Assembly (NCBI GenBank): GCA_963579025.1
Contig: CAUZFZ010000300.1
Span: 1 to 6,155, forward strand
Source: CAUZFZ01 sp963579025
GTDB lineage: Bacteria; Planctomycetota; Planctomycetia; Planctomycetales; Planctomycetaceae
Length of the DNA: 6,155 bases
Direction of reading: 5' to 3'
Shown here one piece after another: positions 1 through 6,155 of the stretch; the first letter of the stretch is position 1; the number at the start of each line of letters is the position of its first letter. A program made the position numbers and the translations under genes. The notes under the pieces were generated by a model. The model did not search any database, had not been told where the DNA came from, and saw only the letters and a list, made by a program, of their open reading frames with translations.

Positions 1-99
1 AATTCCCGTTCAGAAATCAGGATCGCAAAGGACGCCGCTTTCTCCAAGACCACTTCAACTCACGGCAAAAGCCGAAGAACTCCAACTCACAACTCCCAC
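1..99. other. Left-edge sequence without a recognisable gene; short AACTC repeats
   Basis: The frame of the downstream STAND gene stays open through these bases, but the translation (rich in S, T, K, R, H, N) does not resemble the hydrophobic Walker B strand that should precede the first recognisable residues of that protein. The other two forward frames do not supply it either. The pentamer AACTC occurs at 57, 78, 84 and 91, giving a repetitive, intergenic-looking texture just before the GTG at 100. I infer that this is non-homologous DNA joined to a 5'-truncated gene, or a gene start I cannot interpret. No ribosome binding site or promoter is evident. Confidence 0.4.
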
Positions 100-3000
100 G
101 TGTTGTCGCCTCAGAGAGATCACACCCTCGCGAATCTAGTCGATCTACGGTCCAGCCGGCTGCAGGTACTACTCGACATGATTGATGAGATTGCTCGACT
201 TCCGAATGTTCATGTCATCTGCTCATGCCGGGAGTTTGAGTTCTCCTATGACGGACGACTCGCTGGACTTGACGCTGACGCCATCCATCTGGAACTACCG
301 AAGTGGCAAGACGTTGACACCGTGCTGACTGATCGCGGTATTCACACGGACCAGTGGCCTGAAGACGCTCGCGATCTTCTGCGAATCCCACAGCACCTCA
401 AAGTCTTCCTTCAACTTAATGCCACTGACGACGAATGTCCGCGGTTCACATCGTGGCAGGCGATGCTGGAGGAACTCTGGAAGCAAAAGGTTCAAGGCGA
501 CGGAGTCGATGCAGACGCTGTGCAACTTCTGAAAGAAGTTGCCTCTGAAATCGCAGATCGCGAAGAGCTGTCGATCCCGACTGTTCGATTTACCGATCGA
601 TTCGGAACGAAACTCGTCGATCAGATGGTCGCGGCAGGGATTCTAAAGATGGTCAACCGTCGGCTGCGGATCGAGTTCAGTCACCAGACGCTTTATGAGC
701 ATGCGCGAGCCCGTATGTTTCTGACTGGCTCGGAGTCTCTGGTCGACTACGTCTTTCGACATCAGGACAGTCTGTTCGTCCGGCCAACAATCTGGACTTC
801 ACTGAACCTGCTGCGGGAATCGGATCCCGCCGAGTACTCAGCGGTAATGACCCAATTGTGTGGGGGCGGATCGTGGCGGGCTCATGTTCTATTTCTTCTG
901 ATCGACTTCCTCGGAGAACTTCAGAAGCCCTCTGACGACGAAGAGCGATGGCTTTGTGCATTTCTGCGAAACCCGGAAACACGGCGTCGTGCCATTCGTG
1001 CGATCACCGGCCAACGAGCGTGGTTCAACCGGCTTCAGGTCGTGGTCTTCCCGGCACTGATGGCCGACGACGAGCTGAATTGGTGGATGATCTACGTCAT
1101 CAACGAGGCGTGGCAGTTTGACCACGACCGGTGTTTGAAGTTGCTGGAAGAGAACTGGTTGCCGCACCCCTCGCGTGACGAGTTTTCGATGCACGCCTTC
1201 GAGAAACTTCAGAATTGGACCACCGAAATCGTTGAAATGATCTGCACGATGATCCGCCGATCGAACGTTGCCGCTTGGTTGCCCCGGTCCATCGCAAAGA
1301 ACCTTCGTGAATCGCACCCTGATTTCTCTGCACGACTTATCGCTGAATTGCTGCGCAAGCGAATCGAATCAGCCTCTGCGGATGATCCCAACGATCGGTT
1401 TCAGTTTTCGAAACAAGAGAACGACTGGTACGGCGCTGACGAAATCGCTGCCGCTGCTCCGCAGGCTTTTCTTGGTCAAGTATTTCCACTTGTCCTGCAA
1501 GTTGAGCAACAGAGCCATCGAACAGAAAACCGCTATCGCAACGAGTATCGTCGCAGCTATGAACTCGATTTGCGTCTCGACTGGGTACTCCTTCCGGACA
1601 ACGGAATTAGCGAGCACGGCATTATTGCCGCTGTCGTGGCTGCGGTACGCACCCTCGCGGAAACCAATGCAGCTCAGTATGTGAGGTTCGCTAGGAACTA
1701 CGGTCGTAGGAATTCTCGCTTCGTGCAGATGTTGCTCACTGACGGCTGGATGTTCGCCGCGCAACAGCGTCCGGCCGAGTGCCTCGAATTTCTACTTGCC
1801 GACGATCGCCGTCTCGCTCTTGGTGAGATTGAAGACGAGCATGCTGTTTCAAGAAGGACGATCGAGGCGTTGGTTCCCCGTTTGCGCCGTGACCAGTTTC
1901 GCCGGCTCGAACGCGGCATTCTGACGTTCTCTGGCTATCGCCAAGGCGTCCAAGAGACTGAGCCCGACGTCTGGCCAATCAGGGAAGAGCATGAACGAAC
2001 TGGTCGATTGGAACTTCTTGATGGCCTACCTGACGCACGACTGCTGCAGTCGACACGGCGATTAATCGAACGGGAGTCTGCTGAGTTACGCCCGTCCGGA
2101 TCACCGGTACGATCAGGACAATCATTCCGAAGGGTCGAGAGCCCGATGTCGGCGGCTCAGATGGCGGAGGCAACTGACGAGGAGATACTGGCCCTGTTCA
2201 ATGTACTGACCGATGACGTCGAACATCATCCTGACGACTGGATGCTTGGTGGAAGTGAAGAGGCATCGCGAGAGTTTGAGCAATTTGCTCGGTCAGCGCC
2301 TGACCGGGCGATTCGCATTGCACGCTCCTTTCGGCCGACGGGTCAGACCCGCCCAGCCGCTCATCTGATATATGCGCTCGTTGAGGTAGGCCGCCCGGCT
2401 ACGGGTATTCTGCAACTTGTCACGGATTTTGATGTCGGCGGCTTCACCAACTATGACTTTCGTGAGACCTGCTGTCTCGCGCTGAGAAACCTCGCCGCTC
2501 GCAACAACGGACTTCCAGATTCGGCGTGCGAGATGCTCACTCGATGGCTGGACGACTGGCCGATTAGTGAACGAGATGAACAGTTTCCTGACGATGTCCC
2601 CGAGGACGGAGAGTCCGTTCTGTTTTCGAGCGGGCAAATGGTAACTCTGCCGCACGGCACGTATTCCTGTCTGAACAGCCTGAGAAATGCGCTTCTTGAT
2701 CGACGTCGCCCTGCGCGATCACGGTGGCTTGCAGTCCTGGAAAAACATCTGACTCGAGGTGACACGCCACGGACCTGGTGGATGCTCGCGTTGGATTTTG
2801 CGAGGACATCCAGGTCGCCTGTCGCACGCGTGTCGCGGTTTGCCACAAACCTGTTCAGCACGTATCCAGACATTTCGAATACGCGGCTGGGCATCAGCGC
2901 GTTGTGGACGTTCTGGGACTTCCTGGACGAGCATGTGCGACGCGACATTCTTGGAAAATTGCGATCGGACGAAGAAGGATGTGGCCGGCAGTCCTACGGC

Positions 3001-3591
3001 GAATTGGTCGCTGCTCGCTACTTCTTTCGCTCGGACGACGCGTGGGCGACCGACGAGATGAACCTACTACTACGGAACCCGGCAATTCCCGAGCGACTGG
3101 GGTTGGCGTGGGTCGTGTCGCGCGCCTGGAAACATCGGGCCTGCCGAGAGAACGCCAGTCATGCATTCGAACAAATCGCTGCTACTGCGACATCGGAAGA
3201 AGCGAAGGCTCTCATGCATGTCGCTTTTTACGAAAACTCATTCCCGGCGGACCAGGCAACAGTGCGAGTTCTCAACGCCGTATTGTCAAGCCCTGCGTTG
3301 TTAGCCGTTGATACACATGGATGGCTCGCAAAACGGCTTGTGCGATTGCTGAACATTGAGACGGAACTCATCTGCTCGATCGCAGAGCAGCTTGTAGCCG
3401 CGGGCAGCATGGATTCTCGAAGAACTGATCTATCGATGTGTGAAGACGAGCTGATCGACATCTCACTGCGACTGCAGCGGGCTGGCGGACAATGGCGAGT
3501 CCGTGGCCTGAACCTGTTCGAGTCAATTCTCGGCCTCGGACTGCCGAAAGCCGAGCGTGTCCTCGCAGACTCCGATCGACGAATCCGGTGA
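100..3591 (+). CDS. 5'-truncated STAND (nSTAND-type) signalling ATPase, large helical C-terminal half
   Basis: This resembles the C-terminal two thirds or more of a large STAND-family P-loop NTPase, a class of cytoplasmic sensors that bind a ligand through C-terminal repeats and use the NTPase to switch an N-terminal effector. Visible in order: LPNVHVICSCRE at residues 34-45, the sensor-type strand and arginine that follow Walker B; a helical lid with LRIPQHLKVFL at 94-104, matching the proline (GxP-like) element of STAND proteins; a winged-helix region at about 140-205 ending in FSHQTLYEHARAR (193-205); then about 950 mostly alpha-helical residues, probably HEAT/ARM-like. A conserved-looking module at 682-740 (SPMSAAQMAEATDEE, later LGG and PDR) and the LFESILGLGLPKA ending near 1145 suggest an intact C-terminus. 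Walker A, Walker B and any effector domain are absent. The GTG at 100 has no Shine-Dalgarno sequence, so the start is only a computed one; the frame is open to base 1. A defence role is an inference from the family. The gene points towards the kinase remnant. Confidence 0.7.
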   Translation: MLSPQRDHTLANLVDLRSSRLQVLLDMIDEIARLPNVHVICSCREFEFSYDGRLAGLDADAIHLELPKWQDVDTVLTDRGIHTDQWPEDARDLLRIPQHLKVFLQLNATDDECPRFTSWQAMLEELWKQKVQGDGVDADAVQLLKEVASEIADREELSIPTVRFTDRFGTKLVDQMVAAGILKMVNRRLRIEFSHQTLYEHARARMFLTGSESLVDYVFRHQDSLFVRPTIWTSLNLLRESDPAEYSAVMTQLCGGGSWRAHVLFLLIDFLGELQKPSDDEERWLCAFLRNPETRRRAIRAITGQRAWFNRLQVVVFPALMADDELNWWMIYVINEAWQFDHDRCLKLLEENWLPHPSRDEFSMHAFEKLQNWTTEIVEMICTMIRRSNVAAWLPRSIAKNLRESHPDFSARLIAELLRKRIESASADDPNDRFQFSKQENDWYGADEIAAAAPQAFLGQVFPLVLQVEQQSHRTENRYRNEYRRSYELDLRLDWVLLPDNGISEHGIIAAVVAAVRTLAETNAAQYVRFARNYGRRNSRFVQMLLTDGWMFAAQQRPAECLEFLLADDRRLALGEIEDEHAVSRRTIEALVPRLRRDQFRRLERGILTFSGYRQGVQETEPDVWPIREEHERTGRLELLDGLPDARLLQSTRRLIERESAELRPSGSPVRSGQSFRRVESPMSAAQMAEATDEEILALFNVLTDDVEHHPDDWMLGGSEEASREFEQFARSAPDRAIRIARSFRPTGQTRPAAHLIYALVEVGRPATGILQLVTDFDVGGFTNYDFRETCCLALRNLAARNNGLPDSACEMLTRWLDDWPISERDEQFPDDVPEDGESVLFSSGQMVTLPHGTYSCLNSLRNALLDRRRPARSRWLAVLEKHLTRGDTPRTWWMLALDFARTSRSPVARVSRFATNLFSTYPDISNTRLGISALWTFWDFLDEHVRRDILGKLRSDEEGCGRQSYGELVAARYFFRSDDAWATDEMNLLLRNPAIPERLGLAWVVSRAWKHRACRENASHAFEQIAATATSEEAKALMHVAFYENSFPADQATVRVLNAVLSSPALLAVDTHGWLAKRLVRLLNIETELICSIAEQLVAAGSMDSRRTDLSMCEDELIDISLRLQRAGGQWRVRGLNLFESILGLGLPKAERVLADSDRRIR

Positions 3592-3817
3592 GCAGCTGAT
3601 TCGCTTCTTCTCCGCACCACAATGAGCTGCGTCCGTTTTCTCAATGTGGGGGGACACGTGTATGACTCCGAGTTCGGACACTCCACTTGACGATCGAGCG
3701 ACTACCCGGCAGCAGATCAAACACACTTTCAAAACGCATTTCGCAATACACCAAGCACCGTTCCGGCAGAATATCGGACCTGGCAGTATCCCGAATTCCG
3801 GCCATGGCGTGCACGGT
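3592..3817. other. Convergent intergenic region between the STAND gene and the kinase
   Basis: Both flanking genes end here, the left one reading rightwards and the right one leftwards, so only 3' untranslated sequence and terminators are expected. Apart from one weak imperfect hairpin I see no gene, repeat or RNA. A 54-codon minus-strand frame (3805 to 3641) starts with ATG but has no ribosome binding site and no familiar motif. The kinase is not followed by a response-regulator gene, as a two-component operon would often have. Confidence 0.5.
3615..3651. terminator. Weak imperfect hairpin, possible bidirectional terminator
   Basis: CACCACAATGAG (3615-3626) pairs with CTCAATGTGGGG (3640-3651) across a 13-base loop, with two mismatches in twelve positions. 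It lies 24 bases past the STAND stop codon. There is no clean T-tract on either side, so it is not a textbook intrinsic terminator and could be chance. Confidence 0.2.
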
Positions 3818-4837
3818 TCATTTGTCGGCCGTCGATGCTTCAGCAACCAACGCGGGAATCGTGAGAACGAACTCCGTTTGACCAGGTTCTGATTTCACCT
3901 CGATCGATCCGCCGAGGGAATCGCGGGCCAGGTTGTAGACGATTGCCAGACCCAGACCGGTGCCGCCCTGTTCGCGTCCGGTGGTGAAGAACGGATCGAA
4001 GATCTTCGAACGGTTCTCTTCCGGGATGCCCCGTCCAAAGTCGCGGACGGCGATCCGGAAGACGCGAGACTTTTCCGTGCCCGCGTCGGTTAATTGGACT
4101 TCCATTCTCCCCCCTTGCCCTTCCGGCCAGGCGTGGCGGACCGCATTGGTCAGCAGGTTGAGCAGAATCTGGGACAGATACCCGGGGAATCCATCCCACG
4201 CCACGTCTCCGGAGAGTTCATGCGCAAAATCGATTGTGCACGAGTTCTTCCGGGCCTCGATGGCGAACAGCTCGACGATTTCCTCGACGTACTCAACCAG
4301 TGAAACCGTCTCACGAACTTCGGCGGCATGGTGGAATGACAGTGTCTTGAAACGCTGAATCAACTTGCTGGCGCGAGCGATGTTGCTCTGCATCAGCCGG
4401 GCTGTTTCCCGCAAATCATCGAGCAGCATGCGGCCGTCATCGTCCAGGCCGACAGAGAGGGACTCGTCCGCAGCCAGTTCTTCGATCAGGCTGGCACCCG
4501 AGTTGACGATGCCCAGCGGCGTGTTGATCTCGTGAGCGACGCCAGCCACCATCTGCGACAGCGCCCGCTGCCGTTCGAGTTCCATACGCGATTCCGTCTG
4601 CTGCCGGTGCAGCATTTCGTAGTAGAACTTTTCCTGCGTGCCGCGCATGCGATGGCTGAGATCAGCGAGCACGTCTTCGAGCAGTGTCGGTGACCCGCTG
4701 CCACAATTGCGGGCGGCTGACTTCACCCGCCACGCGCTGCAGCTCTCCGCCTTGATCGGGCGATTCGAAGCGCCGGCGCATATATTCCGAATGCCGGGCG
4801 AGATCAGGATGCCGCTCGCGCAAGGCCGCATCCTCAC
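3818..4837 (-). CDS. Sensor histidine kinase, transmitter core only (N-terminally truncated, chimeric 5' end)
   Basis: This encodes the autophosphorylating transmitter of a two-component histidine kinase. In the 339-codon frame: a helical, likely coiled-coil lead-in at about 51-95; the H-box in MVAGVAHEINTPLGI with phospho-acceptor His102; the N-box LLNLLTNAVRHAW with Asn231; the G1 box DFGRG at 266-270; the F-box FDPFFTT at 280-286; the G2 box GGTGLGLAIV at 291-300. All elements for ATP binding and autophosphorylation are present. Residues 1-50 (from a GTG at 4837) are not kinase: they are the molybdopterin gene read in the wrong frame, and kinase-like sequence begins only at about TLLEDVLADL (base 4687). 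The sensor/input region is therefore missing, and no transmembrane segment remains. An ATG at 4648 (residue 64) is another possible start, but no Shine-Dalgarno sequence precedes it. No partner response regulator lies within the window. If made, it would be a soluble, signal-less kinase; it may equally be a silent remnant. Confidence 0.8.
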   Translation of the reverse strand: MRMRPCASGILISPGIRNICAGASNRPIKAESCSAWRVKSAARNCGSGSPTLLEDVLADLSHRMRGTQEKFYYEMLHRQQTESRMELERQRALSQMVAGVAHEINTPLGIVNSGASLIEELAADESLSVGLDDDGRMLLDDLRETARLMQSNIARASKLIQRFKTLSFHHAAEVRETVSLVEYVEEIVELFAIEARKNSCTIDFAHELSGDVAWDGFPGYLSQILLNLLTNAVRHAWPEGQGGRMEVQLTDAGTEKSRVFRIAVRDFGRGIPEENRSKIFDPFFTTGREQGGTGLGLAIVYNLARDSLGGSIEVKSEPGQTEFVLTIPALVAEASTADK

Positions 4838-6041
4838 GCAGCCGCCGTGAGGTTTCCGCCATCACGTCATACACAATTGTCGCGTCCGTGCGTGTCTCGG
4901 GCGGTGCCTCAACCGCTGGAATCGACAGGGTTATTCGCCATTCGCCGTTCTGGTACAGCTTGGCCGCCGCCGCGTGCGGCGGCGAAGGAACAATCAGGTC
5001 GGCATGCGCCACCGTGAACGGATCGGGAATCGGATCAACGACGACAAGTTTCGTGTTTGGCGCACGCAACTTCTCAATCCAGCGGCGTCGACCCAGCATG
5101 TTGCTTTCGAACTGGGTCCCAAAGCACACAAACAACTCGGGCTCGTCGCTGGGATCTGAATAGTCGAGTGCCGTGCGCGCCGTGTCATCGAGTGCGGTCT
5201 GATACGCATCATCGGGCAGACCCATCCGACTCGTCGCTTCACGGATCCCCTCTTCCGTCATCCGGATTCGACCCATGAAGAACCCGCGCGAAAGACCCTG
5301 CACTTCTGTCTGTGCATTGACCTGACCTGGAATCCGCAACGTCCCGCCGGCTACGGAGCCGTCCGCGTTGAGTCCATACTTCCCGACCATCGCCAGCACA
5401 CTGCCCCACAGACAGTGAGCGACCGCACCCTTCGTCTGCGACAGCCCGACCGACGGGATATTGATCGGCACGGTCTGTTCCGCCGCCAGCTTTGCCGCGA
5501 TGTCGCGGATGCCGTTGGCCAGACGGTCGGTCAGTTCGGGTTCCGGAGCGATCCGTTGTGCAGTCGCCTCGGCGTCGTACTCGTCAGACAACGCGATGGT
5601 TCGAAAACTCTCAAAGGATTCGCCGTCCGCGTATTGATCAACAAATCGCCGCTCGATTGCGTCGGGGAAGCGGGTCAGGATCTCGTGAGCCACCGCGAGT
5701 GCCAGTTGCGGGTCCGAACCCGACCTCACCAGCAACAGTCGCTCCTCGCCGTGTTTCTTCACGAAGGCCAGAGCAGATTCCGTGACGATGGTTTCGATTA
5801 GATAGCCGTCGAATCCCGCGTACTTCATCAGTTGACCGAACGCCGGCGGATGCGACACCAGACCGTTCCAGCCATTGAACAGAAAAAACCGGTCTGGTCC
5901 CTGAGCCACTGCTTCCAGCGTCAGAAAAGGCCCTTCCTGGCCGGTCAGCATCTCGTTGTGGACCGCTCCCGCATTCAGACAGTGCTCGGCGTTCCCCGCC
6001 AGATTGCGGATGCCCAACAGCCGGAACACTGCGGCAGCCCA
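4662..6041 (-). pseudogene. Molybdopterin oxidoreductase (formate-dehydrogenase-like) fragment, truncated at both ends
   Basis: This is an internal piece of a DMSO-reductase/CISM-superfamily enzyme, which transfers electrons to or from small substrates at a bis-molybdopterin Mo or W centre. In the 455-codon frame read from a GTG at 6029: LAGNAEHCLNAG at 10-21, where Cys17 sits where these enzymes carry the metal-ligating Cys/SeCys/Ser; FLFNGWNGLVSHP at 49-61, like the G-x-N strand; SGSDPQLALAVAHEIL at 103-118; the long internal segment with LRIPGQVNAQTEVQG at 231-245, resembling the family's GQNNVQG region; and the second Rossmann-like half with ELFVCFGTQFESN at 298-310 and ADLIVPSP at 343-350. 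Similarity stops near WQRV (443-446), and the last residues are a readthrough into kinase DNA. Missing are the N-terminal part, where family members usually carry an Fe-S cluster site, and the C-terminal dinucleotide-binding domain of more than 100 residues. The GTG at 6029 is an internal codon: family-like residues continue to about 6033-6038, where the insertion sequence interrupts. Very probably non-functional. The exact substrate cannot be told. Confidence 0.72.
4682..4694 (-). other. Rearrangement junction, molybdopterin gene to histidine kinase gene
   Basis: Reading leftwards on the minus strand, molybdopterin-enzyme-like sequence runs through EVSRPQLWQRV (ending at 4692), and kinase-like sequence in a different frame starts at TLLEDVLADL (from 4687). 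The change of homology takes place within about a dozen bases. The simplest explanation is a deletion that removed the 3' end of one gene and the 5' end of the other. No direct repeat or IS end is visible at the junction. Confidence 0.6.
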
Positions 6042-6080
6042 TGACTGGTGGACTCCGGGAGGATCGAAAAGAATCCTTTC

Positions 6081-6086
6081 AGGAGA
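6081..6086 (+). promoter_or_regulatory. Ribosome binding site of the IS orfA
   Basis: AGGAGA sits five bases upstream of the ATG at 6092. This is a strong Shine-Dalgarno sequence with normal spacing and fixes the orfA start. None of the other three coding regions has a comparable site at its computed start, in line with their truncated 5' ends. Confidence 0.7.
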
Positions 6087-6091
6087 TCGTT

Positions 6092-6155
6092 ATGTCAAAG
6101 AAATCGAAGCGACCACGTCGGTCGTTCAGTGACGAATTCAAACAGGATGCTGTTG
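6092..6155 (+). CDS. IS3-family transposase OrfA, first 21 codons (partial)
   Basis: The product starts MSKKSKRPRRSFSDEFKQDA and continues past the window edge. A short basic head followed by the RR-x-[FY]-S-x-EFK-x-x-AV signature is typical of the N-terminal helix-turn-helix protein OrfA of IS3/IS911-type elements. OrfA binds the inverted repeats and, by programmed frameshifting with orfB, normally contributes to the OrfAB transposase carrying the DDE domain. Only the start of the DNA-binding domain is visible, so neither orfB nor the integrity of the element can be judged. Some other HTH_Tnp_1-type transposases share this start, so IS3 membership is likely but not certain. Confidence 0.8.
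   Translation, partial: MSKKSKRPRRSFSDEFKQDAV

Larger units (their letters stand above)
6042..6155 (+). mobile_element. Left end of an IS3-type insertion sequence (partial, runs off the window)
   Basis: The molybdopterin-like reading ends at about 6038-6041, and a sequence beginning TGACTGGTGGACTCCGGG starts at 6042, 50 bases ahead of a transposase orfA. TG is the usual terminal dinucleotide of IS3-family ends, and a 50-base leader before orfA fits the family. The right end, the matching inverted repeat and the target duplication lie outside the window, so the exact boundary (a few bases either way) and the IS group are inferred. It lies head-to-head with the gene it interrupts. Confidence 0.7.

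Noticed and set aside
1..5. Window starts with AATTC, as after an EcoRI cut, suggesting a clone or library edge
   Set aside because: GAATTC occurs uncut inside the window near 1709, 3793 and 6133, so the edge carries little information.
2451..2948. Long minus-strand frame (165 codons) inside the STAND gene
   Set aside because: Low-complexity R/S-rich translation opposite a well-supported coding frame; a typical shadow in moderately G+C-rich DNA.
3592..3630. GCAGCT (3592-3597) and AGCTGC (3625-3630) as a terminator stem
   Set aside because: A six-base stem with a 27-base loop and no T-tract; weaker than the overlapping 3615-3651 pairing and expected by chance.
3641..3805. Minus-strand 54-codon frame after the kinase, starting MAGIRDTARSDILPE
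   Set aside because: I first considered a remnant of a response regulator, but there is no receiver motif (DD, phospho-acceptor D, K) and no ribosome binding site; probably chance.
3644..3892. Plus-strand 82-codon frame with a short ATG/GTG-rich start in the intergenic region
   Set aside because: Its last third is antisense to the kinase 3' end, it has no clear motif and no convincing Shine-Dalgarno spacing, and its composition is that of a shadow frame.
4662..4837. Programmed ribosomal frameshift producing an oxidoreductase-kinase fusion
   Set aside because: There is no slippery heptamer or hairpin that I can see at the frame change, both proteins lose essential domains there, and no known enzyme has this architecture; a deletion is simpler.
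5415..5801. Plus-strand frame (128 codons) opposite the molybdopterin gene
   Set aside because: The minus strand carries clear oxidoreductase motifs; this arginine-rich plus frame has none.
1..6155. CRISPR array, tRNA, rRNA, toxin-antitoxin pair or retron-like RNA
   Set aside because: No regularly spaced repeats, cloverleaf, conserved rRNA segments or small paired genes were seen on either strand.

Overview
The window reads as a scarred, accessory stretch of a bacterial chromosome of moderate-to-high G+C. The gene content (a very long STAND-type protein, an orphan histidine kinase, a formate-dehydrogenase-like molybdopterin enzyme, an IS3-type transposase) would fit a planctomycete or another environmental bacterium. 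That is an impression from the protein style; no taxonomic marker is present.

Layout, left to right. Bases 1-99 are an open but gene-unlike edge with short AACTC repeats. Bases 100-3591 (+) encode most of a large STAND/nSTAND signalling ATPase: the end of the NTPase core, the winged helix, and a ~950-residue alpha-helical C-terminal half. The Walker A and Walker B regions that should come first are not visible. Bases 3592-3817 are a convergent intergenic gap with one weak imperfect hairpin. On the minus strand, 4687 down to 3818 encodes the complete transmitter core (HisKA + HATPase_c) of a histidine kinase without its sensor region. Directly upstream, on the same strand but in another frame, lies an internal piece of a molybdopterin oxidoreductase (4662-6041). 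It lacks its N-terminus at the right and its C-terminal cofactor-binding domain at the left. From about 6042 to the right edge lies the left end of an IS3-type insertion sequence, with the first 21 codons of its orfA.

The genes do not form one pathway. The clearest message is gene decay and rearrangement: the molybdopterin gene is cut at both ends (by the IS at ~6042 and by a deletion-like junction with the kinase at ~4682-4694), the kinase has lost its input half, and the STAND gene seems to have lost its nucleotide-binding half at or before the left edge. The most interesting object is the STAND protein, whose relatives include anti-phage sensors; here it may be a remnant of a defence gene. 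I found no CRISPR array, tRNA, rRNA or convincing riboswitch.
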